A stretch of 64,000 bases of DNA from Candidatus Anammoxibacter sp. (GCA_021777055.1 JAIQZO010000066.1:1-64000), one strand, 5' to 3'. Positions 50,701-59,294 are shown, counted from the stretch's first letter. Translations and numbers: made by a program. The notes: generated by a model not told the origin, from the letters alone.

Positions 50701-51402
50701 ATGCGCATCTTAAAAGGTGTAACATTAGATGTAATAGAAACACAAAGACTCACTTTTTGTACTGGTAAAGCGGTGAAAGAAAAGGATTTTTATGCCATAC
50801 CAGTAGAACTACATGGCATTGACAAAAAAGGAAAAGCCATAGTACATTCCAGGACCAGTATTTTGCTTGCAGAAAGAGTTTTGAAACATAACGAGATTGA
50901 AATCTTTGACATAAAAGGTGCATATAACCGTACTGAATCAGAAATCTACAAGGATATACTTTTCCATGGCAAAGACTTTCAAGGAATAAAAACAGTTGAG
51001 AACTATAATGACAAAGGGATATCTGCTTATGTAGATTCAGCACCAATGCCATTAGACTGGATAAAGTCACCATTTAGAAGCAGATGGTTGGCTGATCCGC
51101 TTGTATTTGATTGTGGATTTCAGCTAATGATTCTCTGGTGTTTTGAAAAATATCAGTCAGGTTCACTACCATGTTTTGCTGGAGAGTACCGACAATATAA
51201 AAGGGTATTCCCTTCCGATGGAGTGCGCATCTTAGTTCACGTAAAAAAATCGGACAAAAGTTCTGCCATTGCAGATATTGACTTTTTTGATAACAATAAT
51301 AGTTGTGTCGCGCAAATAAAGGATTATGAATCCGTAATATCTTCATCCCTAAATGAATCATTTAGGGAAAATCGTTTGAAGGTTGAAACCATTGTAAGCT
51401 GA
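44710..51402 (+). CDS. pfaA: Polyunsaturated fatty acid synthase, KS-MAT-ACPx3-KR-DH megaprotein (PfaA/Pfa2 type)
   Basis: A 2230-residue iterative synthase protein starting at TTG 44710 behind GAGGG. Ketosynthase at about 12-460 with active C217 in VVDAACASS, plus VEAHGTGTKVGD and GSVKSQIGHTKAAAG. Malonyl transferase at about 585-900 with S686 in GGHSFGELT. A charged, K/E/S-rich linker follows. Three ACPs have phosphopantetheine serines S1178, S1273 and S1369 in DLGIDSIKRVEIL. Ketoreductase at about 1650-1900 with VITGGARGVTAN, HGAGVLADRLIEEKT and DYAVANEVL. The C-terminal hot-dog dehydratase starts near 1950 with H1962 in LLSHVIDNRAVLPMAM. All catalytic residues I could check are present. 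It condenses malonyl units into polyene chains together with PfaD and the next gene product. The phosphopantetheinyl transferase needed to activate the ACPs is not in the window. Confidence 0.93.
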   Translation: MNKEKDIHSNEKNLSAPVAVIGMSCIFPKATNLCDYWTNIKNGIDAITEVPETHWQKGDYFDADPGRPDMTYTARGGFIGAVDFDPLEFGITPNAVEATDTAQLLGLVAAKRALNDAGYGEGREFDRDKVGVILGVTGTLELVIPLGARLSHPVWKKALKDAGVNDSVTNDVIERISDSYVDWQENSFPGLLGNVAAGRIANRLDLRGTNCVVDAACASSFSAMHMALLELRTGKSDMVITGGIDTFNDIFMYMCFSKTRVLSPTGDARPFDRNGDGTVLGEGLGMLVLKRLADAERDNDNIYAVIRGMGTSSDGKGNAVYVPSSTGQARALHDAYKQASVSPDTIGLVEAHGTGTKVGDASEVNALTNVYRDFKKNGTWCALGSVKSQIGHTKAAAGIAGLIKTIMALRHKTLPPTIKVNAASEALTENETPFYLNTETRPWLQVGDNPRRAAVSAFGFGGSNFHCVLEEHKREKEIIDWDQNIEILSFSHKELNGLKEKLNNTASDLSVSNLSLLATDCRASFSHEHTFRLIAVIEREKSDVKTLLHKCLNILEQQPDKESWNMPEGVFYASGNLERKLGILFPGQGSQYVGMQRELSCQFPQMQKVLTEANTVFSSNKQNGSSENLTNYIYPNPSFDQAERKNYDNALKKTENAQPAIGAVSLGMLDILNYFGIIPDVLGGHSFGELTALCAAACIDRQTFYRLSKLRGELMSENNCTTGSMVAVWSDSETLSNIIKREAVDLVIANKNSPVQTVLSGASDEVKKIGLILEKLGIKFKELAVSSAFHSPFMEKISGSFNKSLRESKLKQHEIPIYANRTGNLYPTETDSICNILTEQLYNPVEFIKQVENMYEAGTRTFIEVGPGSTLTGLVGSILTDKTHEAFSMDASTGKGSGLVDLALTLSRLAVSGFKVDLKKWNEGVASTKIDVKDKKKKSLVLSICGSNYVQPKKKKPARSMAQNESRKTIIEDTAIEIESSDQIKSQTAEEKVKKTASSPVSKEPVMDKGTSKEIFKITNDNMVVLQKMQEQTAKLHKQFLENQETTLKSLITLMGQQSQLLGVPLEKEASDVRMPVSEESSLMNRAFNEEIISKPVPDIQDSIEQPEETAKVKTLHVDANEMISNGNQQAKTISSQKDNSNGRVSEVLLSVVSEKTGYPPEMLELEMNLESDLGIDSIKRVEILSALQEKLPDAPDVKPEHMGVLNTLQQIIDFLSTNNGIDDVVHGESAASENNNTNIREVLLSVVSEKTGYPPEMLEPEMNLESDLGIDSIKRVEILSALQEKLPDAPDVKPEHMGVLNTLQQIIDFLSTNNNASEDRNRAESTKSANGSVDIREVLLNVVSEKTGYPPEMLEPEMNLESDLGIDSIKRVEILSALQEKLPDAPNVKPEHMGVLNTLQQIIDFLSTNNDVQESKREINSTDSGEKRFETVDLNGNHIARSVLYPFKLNGASNDKVFSIEKGANIWITDDGSNLAPEIERKLLELNYNPIVVSLKDLDKITVPKILGGLILIADADPVDDSFLVSSFKLLQKASTGLRCSGKENGAFFVTVTRLDGEFGLNGLIPKSYPISAGLAGMAKTARHEWPEVHCKALDISANLVDNRETAAMITKEVFTYGTIEVGLSGRGRTSLVLKSQPISQSEVVSKICNNDVIVITGGARGVTANVSVALAKAFSPIIVLIGRSKFSKEEPEWTATLTNDSDIKKAILAHSEEKITPKDVEKQYRKIMTNREISTNIERIKDAGAQVLYYSADVRSAAELEFVVSDVKKQFGSIAGFIHGAGVLADRLIEEKTADQFETVFTTKVAGLINMLNLLNDDKLKFIALFSSFTGRYGRVGQIDYAVANEVLNKVGQQQARLRPSCRVVSVNWGPWNGGMVTPSLKTIFKNENVELIDPDAGANYLIQELCVKGETPVEVVIMGGNGNPQKEPVDNNNIDLQDNFEPAFEIDLNTSQYPFLLSHVIDNRAVLPMAMIIEWSAQAAMHASPGLVFAGFNNMRILKGVTLDVIETQRLTFCTGKAVKEKDFYAIPVELHGIDKKGKAIVHSRTSILLAERVLKHNEIEIFDIKGAYNRTESEIYKDILFHGKDFQGIKTVENYNDKGISAYVDSAPMPLDWIKSPFRSRWLADPLVFDCGFQLMILWCFEKYQSGSLPCFAGEYRQYKRVFPSDGVRILVHVKKSDKSSAIADIDFFDNNNSCVAQIKDYESVISSSLNESFRENRLKVETIVS
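48144..48945 (+). repeat. Triplicated ACP-coding repeat inside pfaA
   Basis: Three units of 285-288 bases code for nearly identical ACPs (each has GYPPEML, EMNLESDLGIDS, HMGVLNTLQQIIDFLSTNN). They are separated by short variable linkers of about 20 residues. Nucleotide identity is high, so the array is prone to unequal crossing-over and to collapse in assembly. Confidence 0.9.
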
Positions 51403-51694
51403 ACAGTAAGAGATAAATGTAATGTAATATTACCTTATAAAAATTCTCTCTTTTTAAGATTTGTAGATTCCATTGAATACCGAAGTTACGAATCAGCACA
51501 GCAAAAGCCGGGTTCAGAAAGTACATACGATTTTGATATTAACAACATGGTTAAAGAACAAGAAATTTATACTTTTTTCTGAATTCTGTCTCCTGTATTC
51601 AGTATTCTCAATTTTGATCTCGGCTTCGCCGTAATATATTTTATAACGGATTTGTCTGTAACTTTATGTTTAAGGACAATCTCACATCCTAAAC
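51403..51694. other. Gap between the two Pfa megagenes, with a word-repeat tract
   Basis: At 51577-51645 a tract of related words (CTGAATTCTGTCTCCTGTAT, then CAGTATTCTCA) is followed by TTTTGATCT and a CGGCTTCGCCG hairpin. It resembles tracts near 32120-32160 and 63310-63600. Otherwise nothing; the next gene has only a weak AAGGA site upstream. Confidence 0.4.
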
Positions 51695-54600
51695 ATGAAC
51701 ATTTCCCAACCTATTGCTATTGTTGGCATTGGTGGTATCTTTCCCGGAACATCGTCTCTTCAGCAGTTTTGGAAAAATATATTAAATAGAGTTAGTGCGT
51801 CTCGTAAAGTTCCGGAAGGGCGCTGGCCACTAGAGGTAGATGACGTATTTTCTACTATAAAGGGTCAAAAAGATAAAGTATTTTCTAAATATGGATGCTT
51901 TGTTGATGATTTTAAGCTTGATACTCAAGGGTTAGACCTCTCATCTGAATTCATTTCTAAACTCGACCCACTCTTTCATTTAACCATCCATGCCGGACGT
52001 GAAGCATACAATGACTGCAAAACAGATGGCATTGATAGATCAAGGGCCAAAGTTATCATAGGTAATATTGTACTGCCTTCAGAGAAGTCTTCAAAGTTGG
52101 CAATCGAATATCTAGGTAAAACCTTTGACGAGAAAATATCATTTAACAAACCGTTGAGTGACAACAATAGAGCTGACCAATTTTCTAAACATGTTGCCGG
52201 GCTTCCGGGTGGAGTGCTTGCAAAGGCTCTGGGATTTTGCGGTGGCAGCTTTACTTTGGATGCAGCATGCGCGTCTTCACTTTACGCAATAAGTCTCGCC
52301 ATAAATGAACTAATTGCACTACGTGCCGATGTTGTCCTTGCGGGAGGTGTATCAAGGCCGGATTGTTTCTATACTCAAATGGGTTTTTCGCAACTATACG
52401 CACTATCACAAAACGGTGTAAGTGCTCCATTTGATATGGATAGCAATGGTCTGGTCGTTGGAGAAGGAGCAGGCATGTTTATGCTGAAGAGGCTGGATGA
52501 TGCCTTAAATGCAGGTGATCAGATTTACGGCTGCATTAAGGCCGTAGGACTTTCAAATGACGTTCAAGGTAGTCTTCTGGCTCCAAGTTCGGAAGGCCAG
52601 CTTAGAGCCATGCGTCAAGCATATGATATTGCAGGTTGGGCTCCCAACGAAATAGATTTAATAGAGTGCCATGCAACTGGAACACCGGTGGGAGATGCTG
52701 TTGAATTTGCGAGTTTGCAAGAGTTATGGGGCAAGGCTGGTTGGATAAATGAACAATGTGTATTGGGTTCTGTAAAATCCAATATTGGACATCTTCTAAC
52801 TGCGGCCGGCAGCTCAGCGCTTATGAAGGTTATTTTTGCACTAAAGAGTAAAATATTGCCTCCTACTGCTAATTTCAGAAAATTAAGATCTGACCTTGAA
52901 GTGGATAACACACCTTTTCAACTGTTAACTGCTCCAGCTCCCTGGAATTCCAGGAACCCTTCTCTATCACGAAAAGCAGCTGTAAGTTCTTTTGGATTTG
53001 GAGGCATAAATGCACACCTTCTAATAGAGGAGTGGATGCCAGAAGATATACTTGATAATGAATGCATCAGAGAGAAGTATACACTTAATGATGGTATTGA
53101 TGATGTCGCAATCACAGGCATGGATGTCCATATTGGAGAGTGGAATTCACTCTCTGAATTTAAAGAAAGGATATTTGCCGGTTTGAACAACGATCAACCA
53201 TCATCTCCCGGAAACTGGTGGGGGGCAGAAGAGAGTGAATGGTTTAGACAAAAAGGGTTTAACAAGAACACATTTAAGGGATTCTTTATTGATGAATTAA
53301 AGATGCCTTTTAATGAGTTCAGGATTCCACCAAATGAATTAAGCGAGATGCTCCCTCAACAATTATTGATGCTGAAGGTTGCCTACGGGGCAATTAGGGA
53401 TAGCAAGATTTCTAAAGAAACTATGCTAAATAGTGCAGTGATAATAGGCATAGAGTTGGACCTTAATACTACAAATTTCCATTTTAGATGGATGGTAGAG
53501 AAGAGGGCCAGGGAAGTTGCAAAGGCACTTGGTTTAGCGACGGAGACTGAAGAATTTAGTGACCTAGTTAATAGTATTACGGAATCTGCAGGTGCGGATT
53601 TGAATGCAAATCGGACATTAGGCGCGCTGGGTGGTATGGTAGCAAGCAGGATAGCCAGGGAGTTTCATATCGGCGGGCCAAGCTTTACTGTTTCAGGAGA
53701 AGAGTGTTCCGGTATTCGGGCACTAGAGACTGCTGTTCGTCTATTGCAAGCTGGAAAGATTAAGCAGGCAATTGTTGGTTCTGTTGATTTGGCCGGGGAT
53801 ATAAGGTCTGTCTTGTCCGGTCATTTAACTGTTCCTTTTTCTGTTTCAGGACGTACAACACCTTTTGACACAAATGCAGATGGCTTCGTACCATCAGATG
53901 GGGCAGTTGCGTTAATACTTAAGCCATTGAAAGATGCAGTCGCTACTGGTGACAAAATATATGCAGTTATAAAAGGTATCGGGTCTTCTTCTGGGGCCGG
54001 AATTGTCAGCCCTTCATTAAATAAAGAAAACTATAAAACAGCATTAAGTACCGCATATCAAGATGCGAATATGTGCATTGATAAGGTCGATTTACTAGAA
54101 GCCTCAGGAATGGGACAACCGGGTGAAGACCTATTAGAGATTAATGCAATATCGGAATTTTTTGATGATACGTCTAATCGTGAAGAAGATCTAGTTTCTG
54201 CTATTGCAATTAATAGCGTAAAAGCAGACATCGGGCACACAGGAGCAGCGTCCGGATTGTTTTCCGTAGCAAAAAGTGCACTCTCACTTTATCATGAAAT
54301 CATTCCCGGTATTCGCAACTTAGAAACTGCTATTGATGGGTATGAAGATATCCATGATCGATTATATTTCCCCACAACTCCACAGTATTGGCTGCGCAAC
54401 AGGTCAGAGGGAGAAAGGGTTGCGGGAGTAAGTGCAGTTGGGGGTGATGGGAATTGTACCCACGTTGTACTCGAATCTTTTACAGATAGAAATGAAAGGC
54501 TCTTGTTAGAGAGCCCTCTATTATCAGATACCTTCCCTGATGAACTCTTTATCATTGAGGCAAACGGTATTGAAGATCTAAAATCAGGTATCAGTCAGCT

Positions 54601-57600
54601 TCAATTACATGTTAGTGAATTGCAAGATCAACCGGTAAAACGTATAGCACAACTATGGTGGCAGAAACAACATGGGGAATCTATAAGAAATCACGCGCTC
54701 ACAATGGTTGTAAGTAGTATTGGTGATTTGAAAGACTATCTTATTAAATCTTACAGCATTCTTGAAAAGGAAAAGAGTTGGAAAACGTTAAATTACATTG
54801 ATGAGAATCGCCTATTCTTTTCTGATGATCCCAAAGGAAACAGTGGTGATGTTGCATTTGTATACCCTGGTTCAGGTAATCATTATTCAGGCATGGGGCA
54901 GGACCTTATGCTAAAATGGCCGCAAGTTGCCCATTCAGAAGAAGAGTCCAGATTATTTCTTAAAAACCAGTTCAATCCGCAACTTTTCTGGAACAAAAAA
55001 ATCAGGAATAAGATTAACAGTGATAAGATAGGAATAATGTTGGCGCAAGTATCATTCGGCTGCCTAGTAACAAATATTTTAGGCTCTTTTGGTGTGCGGC
55101 CTAATGCCTCGATAGGATACAGTCTTGGCGAGTCCACTAGTTTACTTTCATTAAAGGCATGGAAAGATGCAGACGAAATTATGCACCGCATAATGAAGTC
55201 TCGCTTATTCCTGAATGATCTTGCCGGGGATTATAATGCTGCTAGGATTGAATGGGAACTTGATAAAAACGAAGATGTTAACTGGACAGTGGGGGTAGTC
55301 TTATGCAAAGAAGATCTGGTAAGAAAAGCAGCGGATCAAATTGATCGGGTATACCTGTTAATAGTTAACACACAGAACGAGTGCGTCATAGGAGGGCATG
55401 CTAATAGCGTAAAGGTACTGGTAAAAGGATTGGGATGTAAATATTTTGATATAAGCGGGGTCACAATAGCTCACTGCAGCATTGTAAAACACGTAATTGA
55501 TGATTATAGAAATTTCCATCTATTTGATGTTGCCAAACCTGAAGGGATAAGATTCTATAGTGGTGCATGGGCACGGTCATACGATTTAACAACCGAAAAC
55601 GCCGCAGATTCAATTGCAGCTCACGCCCTAAATGGGTTTCACTTTCCCAGACTTATTGAGAACGCTTATAATGATGGTGTAAGAATATTCATAGATATGG
55701 GACCGGGCTCATCATGTTACAGGATGGTAAATCATATTTTAAAAGGTCGAAGCCATACGTCACTCTGCGCAGTTGCAGCAAAACAGAATGAGGTGTTTAC
55801 TGTTCTTAAGCTCTTAGCCCAACTTATATCCGAAAGAATAGATGTAGATCTTGAATTTCTCTATGGTAAACATCACAATAATGCTTCGATTCCTGCATCA
55901 GAAGTTAGAAAAGATGTTGAAACTGTTAATATTCCTGTTGGAGGAAAACCATTTAAACTTCAACACGATATTAAAGAACATATGAAATATAAAAGGGATA
56001 GAGTCAAAGAGAAACCAGTGGAAAATATGCAAAATATAGGCGAAGACCGTGCATTTAGCGCCGATCTCTTGGGAATGAGGGATTCCATGCTAAAATCAAT
56101 AATGACGGTAAATGATGCAAATGCAGAAGCTCACGAAGTATTTCTCTCTTTATCAAATAGAATCTCCACCACAATGAGCAAGAACATAGCATTGCAACTA
56201 ACCCAGACTGAAGCATTTTCTGATACGGCAGCTAATCATAGTGAGTTTGAAAATGATACTGTATATAATAACGTTGATGAGATTAAACCTGAATTTGATC
56301 GTTCCAAGTGTATGGAATTTGCAGTTGGTAAGATTGGTAAAGTTTTAGGCAATGATTATGCTCCTATAGATTTATACCCTACCCGTGTTAGATTACCTGC
56401 GGAACCAATGATGTTTGTTGATCGTATTCTTCTGGTTGAAGGAGAACGGATGTCTCTAAAATCAGGGCGGGTGGTAACGGAACATGACGTAAAACATGGA
56501 TCCTGGTATCTTGACTGCAATCGTATACCCACGTGTGTTGCTGTAGAGGCTGGGCAAGCGGATTTGTTCCTGTCTGCATATCTTGGAATTGATTTTAAGA
56601 CTAAAGGTTTGGCTGTTTACCGTTTACTTGACGCCGTAGTTACATTTTATAATGAACTTCCTGTGCCGGGCCAGGTAATTAAGTATGACATTCGAATTGA
56701 TAGTTTCTTTCGACATGGGGAGACATATCTGTTTCGTTTTAGTTTTGAGGCAACTGTTAATGGAAAACCTCTACTATCAATGAAAGATGGTTGTGCCGGT
56801 TTCTTTACTTCAAGAGAATTGGCTGAAGGTAGAGGCATAATTGAGACGGAGGCAGAAAACGGCAGAAGTAAATCTGCAGACAAGAGTCAGCATCCCAATA
56901 TAGTTCCAATGGTAGTTGAATCATATTCAGAAGAGCAGATTGATAAGCTGCGATCTGGAGAGCTGGAAGCCTGTTTTGGTACTTTATTTAATGGTTTGAT
57001 CCTTTCTGCCCCATCTACTATACCCGGTGGTAAAATGAGACTTGTGGAGAGGATTACCAGAATTGAACCAAAAGGTGGTGATTTTGGATTAGGGTTTATT
57101 CGTGGTGAAGCGGACATTAATAAAGACGACTGGTTTCTTGTGTGCCATTTTGTTGATGACCGTGTAATGCCCGGTACTTTGATGTACGAGTGCTGTCTGC
57201 ACACATTGCGGATATATTTATTACGAATGGGTTGGATCGGTGAGCAGGGAAGCGTGATATATCAACCTGTTCCTGGAATAGCGAGCCGGTTAATATGTCG
57301 TGGACAGGTTATTGAATCTACTAAAATGGTAGCTTATGAGATAACTATAAAGGAGATTGGATACAGACCGGAACCTTACGTTATATGTGATGCCCTTATG
57401 TTTGCAGATAATAAATCCATTGTAAAGATTGAAGATATGTCTTTACGTATTTCCGGTTTAACCATTGAAACCGTTAACAATCTTTGGCAAAACAGTAATC
57501 ATAATAGTGCAACTGAAAAAAAGATACTCTTTGATAGCAAGAGCATACTTGCCTTTGCAGTAGGTAAACCGTCAGAAGCGTTTGGTAAGCGATACGAGGT

Positions 57601-58612
57601 GTTTGATAAAGATAGGACTATCGCACGTCTGCCAGGACCACCGTATCAGTTCCTGGATAGGGTTGTTGGAGTAAAGGGCCGTCAATGGGAACTGCATGAA
57701 GGCTGCAGCGTTACAGCAGAGTATGATATTCCGGTTGATGCCTGGTATTTTAAGGAGAACCGGCAGGAAGTAATGCCGTTTTCCATATTGTTAGAGATTG
57801 CACTGCAGCCCTGTGGCTGGTTAGCTGCGTTTGCAGGTTCTGCATTAACTAGCGATGTTGATCTATGTTTCAGAAACCTTGGTGGTACTGCAATAATTAG
57901 CAAACCCGTTTACTGTGATACCGGAACTTTGACTATCAATGTGACCATGACAAAGGTTTCAACATCCGGCGGCATGATTATTCAAAACTATGATTTCCTT
58001 GTTTTGAAAGGTGAACAAACTGTTTATAAAGGAACAACATATTTTGGGTTTTTCACTCGTTCCGCACTGGCTGATCAGGTAGGTATACGGGATGCAGAAA
58101 TTTATCAACCCACAAGTGATGAACTGGAGATGGCAGGTTCATTTACATACCCGGATGGATCACCATACCCTGACAGAATGTTGCGAATGATTGACGAGAT
58201 AGAGTTCTTTATAAGGGATGGTGGGCCAAAAGGTTTGGGTGTAATCAGGGGGGTTAAGATAGTTAATCCGGAAGAGTGGTTCTTTAAAGCACACTTTTAT
58301 CAGGACCCTGTCTGCCCCGGATCATTGGGTCTTGAATCATTTGTACAACTTCTAAAGGTAATCGCAGTGGAGAGGTGGGCCCTAAATCATGATGACAGTC
58401 TAGAAGCCGTTGCGGTAGGGGAAGAACATACCTGGGTATACAGGGGCCAGGTGATACCTCTAGATAAAAAAGTTACGGTTGATGCGGTTGTTACCAAAAT
58501 AGATGATAATAAACGTCTAATCACCGCAGACGGATTTCTCAGTGTGGATAAAAGAATTATTTATCAAATGAAGAACTTTACATTATCAGTATCAAAGAAC
58601 CATAAAATTTAA
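51695..58612 (+). CDS. Polyunsaturated fatty acid synthase, KS-CLF-AT-DH-DH megaprotein (PfaB+PfaC / Pfa3 type)
   Basis: A 2305-residue protein. Ketosynthase 1 at about 1-440 with C192 in TLDAACASS, ECHATGTPVGDA and SVKSNIGHLLTAAG. Chain-length factor at about 465-925: at the KS active-site position it reads SGEECSG, with Glu (E670) in place of the catalytic Cys and a Cys one place later, as expected for a decarboxylating non-condensing partner. Acyltransferase at about 1050-1400 with S1143 in GYSLGEST, resembling PfaB. Then two FabA-like double hot-dog dehydratases, at about 1540-1900 (LPAEPMMFVDRI; CHFVDDRVMPGTLMYE) and about 1950-2300 (LPGPPYQFLDRV; AHFYQDPVCPGSLGLE). The acyltransferase that marine gammaproteobacteria encode as separate pfaB is inserted here, as in myxobacterial Pfa3. 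The C-terminal acylglycerol-phosphate acyltransferase of some Pfa3 proteins is absent. Confidence 0.92.
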   Translation: MNISQPIAIVGIGGIFPGTSSLQQFWKNILNRVSASRKVPEGRWPLEVDDVFSTIKGQKDKVFSKYGCFVDDFKLDTQGLDLSSEFISKLDPLFHLTIHAGREAYNDCKTDGIDRSRAKVIIGNIVLPSEKSSKLAIEYLGKTFDEKISFNKPLSDNNRADQFSKHVAGLPGGVLAKALGFCGGSFTLDAACASSLYAISLAINELIALRADVVLAGGVSRPDCFYTQMGFSQLYALSQNGVSAPFDMDSNGLVVGEGAGMFMLKRLDDALNAGDQIYGCIKAVGLSNDVQGSLLAPSSEGQLRAMRQAYDIAGWAPNEIDLIECHATGTPVGDAVEFASLQELWGKAGWINEQCVLGSVKSNIGHLLTAAGSSALMKVIFALKSKILPPTANFRKLRSDLEVDNTPFQLLTAPAPWNSRNPSLSRKAAVSSFGFGGINAHLLIEEWMPEDILDNECIREKYTLNDGIDDVAITGMDVHIGEWNSLSEFKERIFAGLNNDQPSSPGNWWGAEESEWFRQKGFNKNTFKGFFIDELKMPFNEFRIPPNELSEMLPQQLLMLKVAYGAIRDSKISKETMLNSAVIIGIELDLNTTNFHFRWMVEKRAREVAKALGLATETEEFSDLVNSITESAGADLNANRTLGALGGMVASRIAREFHIGGPSFTVSGEECSGIRALETAVRLLQAGKIKQAIVGSVDLAGDIRSVLSGHLTVPFSVSGRTTPFDTNADGFVPSDGAVALILKPLKDAVATGDKIYAVIKGIGSSSGAGIVSPSLNKENYKTALSTAYQDANMCIDKVDLLEASGMGQPGEDLLEINAISEFFDDTSNREEDLVSAIAINSVKADIGHTGAASGLFSVAKSALSLYHEIIPGIRNLETAIDGYEDIHDRLYFPTTPQYWLRNRSEGERVAGVSAVGGDGNCTHVVLESFTDRNERLLLESPLLSDTFPDELFIIEANGIEDLKSGISQLQLHVSELQDQPVKRIAQLWWQKQHGESIRNHALTMVVSSIGDLKDYLIKSYSILEKEKSWKTLNYIDENRLFFSDDPKGNSGDVAFVYPGSGNHYSGMGQDLMLKWPQVAHSEEESRLFLKNQFNPQLFWNKKIRNKINSDKIGIMLAQVSFGCLVTNILGSFGVRPNASIGYSLGESTSLLSLKAWKDADEIMHRIMKSRLFLNDLAGDYNAARIEWELDKNEDVNWTVGVVLCKEDLVRKAADQIDRVYLLIVNTQNECVIGGHANSVKVLVKGLGCKYFDISGVTIAHCSIVKHVIDDYRNFHLFDVAKPEGIRFYSGAWARSYDLTTENAADSIAAHALNGFHFPRLIENAYNDGVRIFIDMGPGSSCYRMVNHILKGRSHTSLCAVAAKQNEVFTVLKLLAQLISERIDVDLEFLYGKHHNNASIPASEVRKDVETVNIPVGGKPFKLQHDIKEHMKYKRDRVKEKPVENMQNIGEDRAFSADLLGMRDSMLKSIMTVNDANAEAHEVFLSLSNRISTTMSKNIALQLTQTEAFSDTAANHSEFENDTVYNNVDEIKPEFDRSKCMEFAVGKIGKVLGNDYAPIDLYPTRVRLPAEPMMFVDRILLVEGERMSLKSGRVVTEHDVKHGSWYLDCNRIPTCVAVEAGQADLFLSAYLGIDFKTKGLAVYRLLDAVVTFYNELPVPGQVIKYDIRIDSFFRHGETYLFRFSFEATVNGKPLLSMKDGCAGFFTSRELAEGRGIIETEAENGRSKSADKSQHPNIVPMVVESYSEEQIDKLRSGELEACFGTLFNGLILSAPSTIPGGKMRLVERITRIEPKGGDFGLGFIRGEADINKDDWFLVCHFVDDRVMPGTLMYECCLHTLRIYLLRMGWIGEQGSVIYQPVPGIASRLICRGQVIESTKMVAYEITIKEIGYRPEPYVICDALMFADNKSIVKIEDMSLRISGLTIETVNNLWQNSNHNSATEKKILFDSKSILAFAVGKPSEAFGKRYEVFDKDRTIARLPGPPYQFLDRVVGVKGRQWELHEGCSVTAEYDIPVDAWYFKENRQEVMPFSILLEIALQPCGWLAAFAGSALTSDVDLCFRNLGGTAIISKPVYCDTGTLTINVTMTKVSTSGGMIIQNYDFLVLKGEQTVYKGTTYFGFFTRSALADQVGIRDAEIYQPTSDELEMAGSFTYPDGSPYPDRMLRMIDEIEFFIRDGGPKGLGVIRGVKIVNPEEWFFKAHFYQDPVCPGSLGLESFVQLLKVIAVERWALNHDDSLEAVAVGEEHTWVYRGQVIPLDKKVTVDAVVTKIDDNKRLITADGFLSVDKRIIYQMKNFTLSVSKNHKI

Positions 58613-58641
58613 GATAATACCTTTCTTCAAAAGGAATTTAG

Positions 58642-58832
58642 GTGCCATTTAAGAAACTTGTCAGATTACTTGAAAGAACAGTTTCAAGATTATTATGGAA
58701 AAAGCCTCTATTAGATACTATGGCAAAGTTGGTTGTAATAAGTTCGTTCGTGTTAACTACCATAGTTCAAATGAAGTTCCTAAAGGGACTTGCCATTCTA
58801 TATTAAAATCTGACGGTATACAAAAAGTTTAA
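58642..58832 (+). pseudogene. Frameshifted HicA-like toxin gene
   Basis: From GTG 58642 (AAGGA upstream) the frame reads VPFKKLVRLLER, then a one-base loss near 58680, in what should be AGAAAC, shifts it. The correct frame continues NSFKIIMEKASIRYYGKV, FVRVNYHSSNEVPKGTCHSILKSDGI, to TAA at 58832. This is the HicA (YcfA) mRNA-interferase family. The motif usually reading GSHH, which carries the catalytic His, here reads ASIR, so it may have been inactive even before the shift. The single-base lesion could also be a sequencing error. Confidence 0.7.
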
Positions 58833-58847
58833 TCACGATGAATTGAA

Positions 58848-59081
58848 ATGATAGAACCGGAATATTCACTTATTATTGAAGCAACAGAAGAGCATGATTA
58901 TTTTGGGTTTTATTCACCTGATTTGAAGGGATTTACTGGAATTGGACATTCTGTTGAAGATTGTATTTATAAAGCAAAGTGGGGAATGATAGAACATATT
59001 GCTTTATTAAAAGAACAACGACTGCCAGTACCATCTAAAAATAAAAATCCAAAAATAATTATACAAGATGAAGAAAAGTAG
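58848..59081 (+). CDS. HicB-like antitoxin
   Basis: A 77-residue protein with the partial RNase-H-like fold of HicB: YSLIIEATEEHDYFGFYSPDLKGFTGIGHSVEDCIYKAKWGMIEHIALLKEQRLPVP. The final segment before the charged tail matches the usual end of this domain; no separate DNA-binding domain is present. It starts 15 bases after the HicA-like relic, in the normal toxin-first order, and is intact. With the toxin broken it may be a leftover immunity gene. Confidence 0.8.
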   Translation: MIEPEYSLIIEATEEHDYFGFYSPDLKGFTGIGHSVEDCIYKAKWGMIEHIALLKEQRLPVPSKNKNPKIIIQDEEK

Positions 59082-59141
59082 CAAATTCATTGTTAATGCT
59101 ACAAAATTATACAGAGAGAAATATTTTTATCTTAGGTAGCT

Positions 59142-59294
59142 GTAGATAAAAAAGTTAAGATTGATACGGTTGTTACCAAAACAGATGATAATAAACGTAT
59201 AATCACCGCAGACCGATTTCTCAGTGTGGATAAAAGAATTATTTACCAGATGAGAAATTTTACAATTAGGGTTTCAAATGGAGAGATAAGATGA
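59142..59294 (+). pseudogene. Duplicated 3' end of the Pfa megagene
   Basis: Fifty codons match the extreme C-terminus of the preceding megaprotein: VDKKVKIDTVVTKTDDNKR, ITADRFLSVDKRIIYQMRNFT here, against LDKKVTVDAVVTKIDDNKR, ITADGFLSVDKRIIYQMKNFT at 58462-58600. The frame is open to TGA at 59292-59294. It lies beyond the HicAB-like pair, implying that a second copy once existed or that a short segment was copied. Confidence 0.85.
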
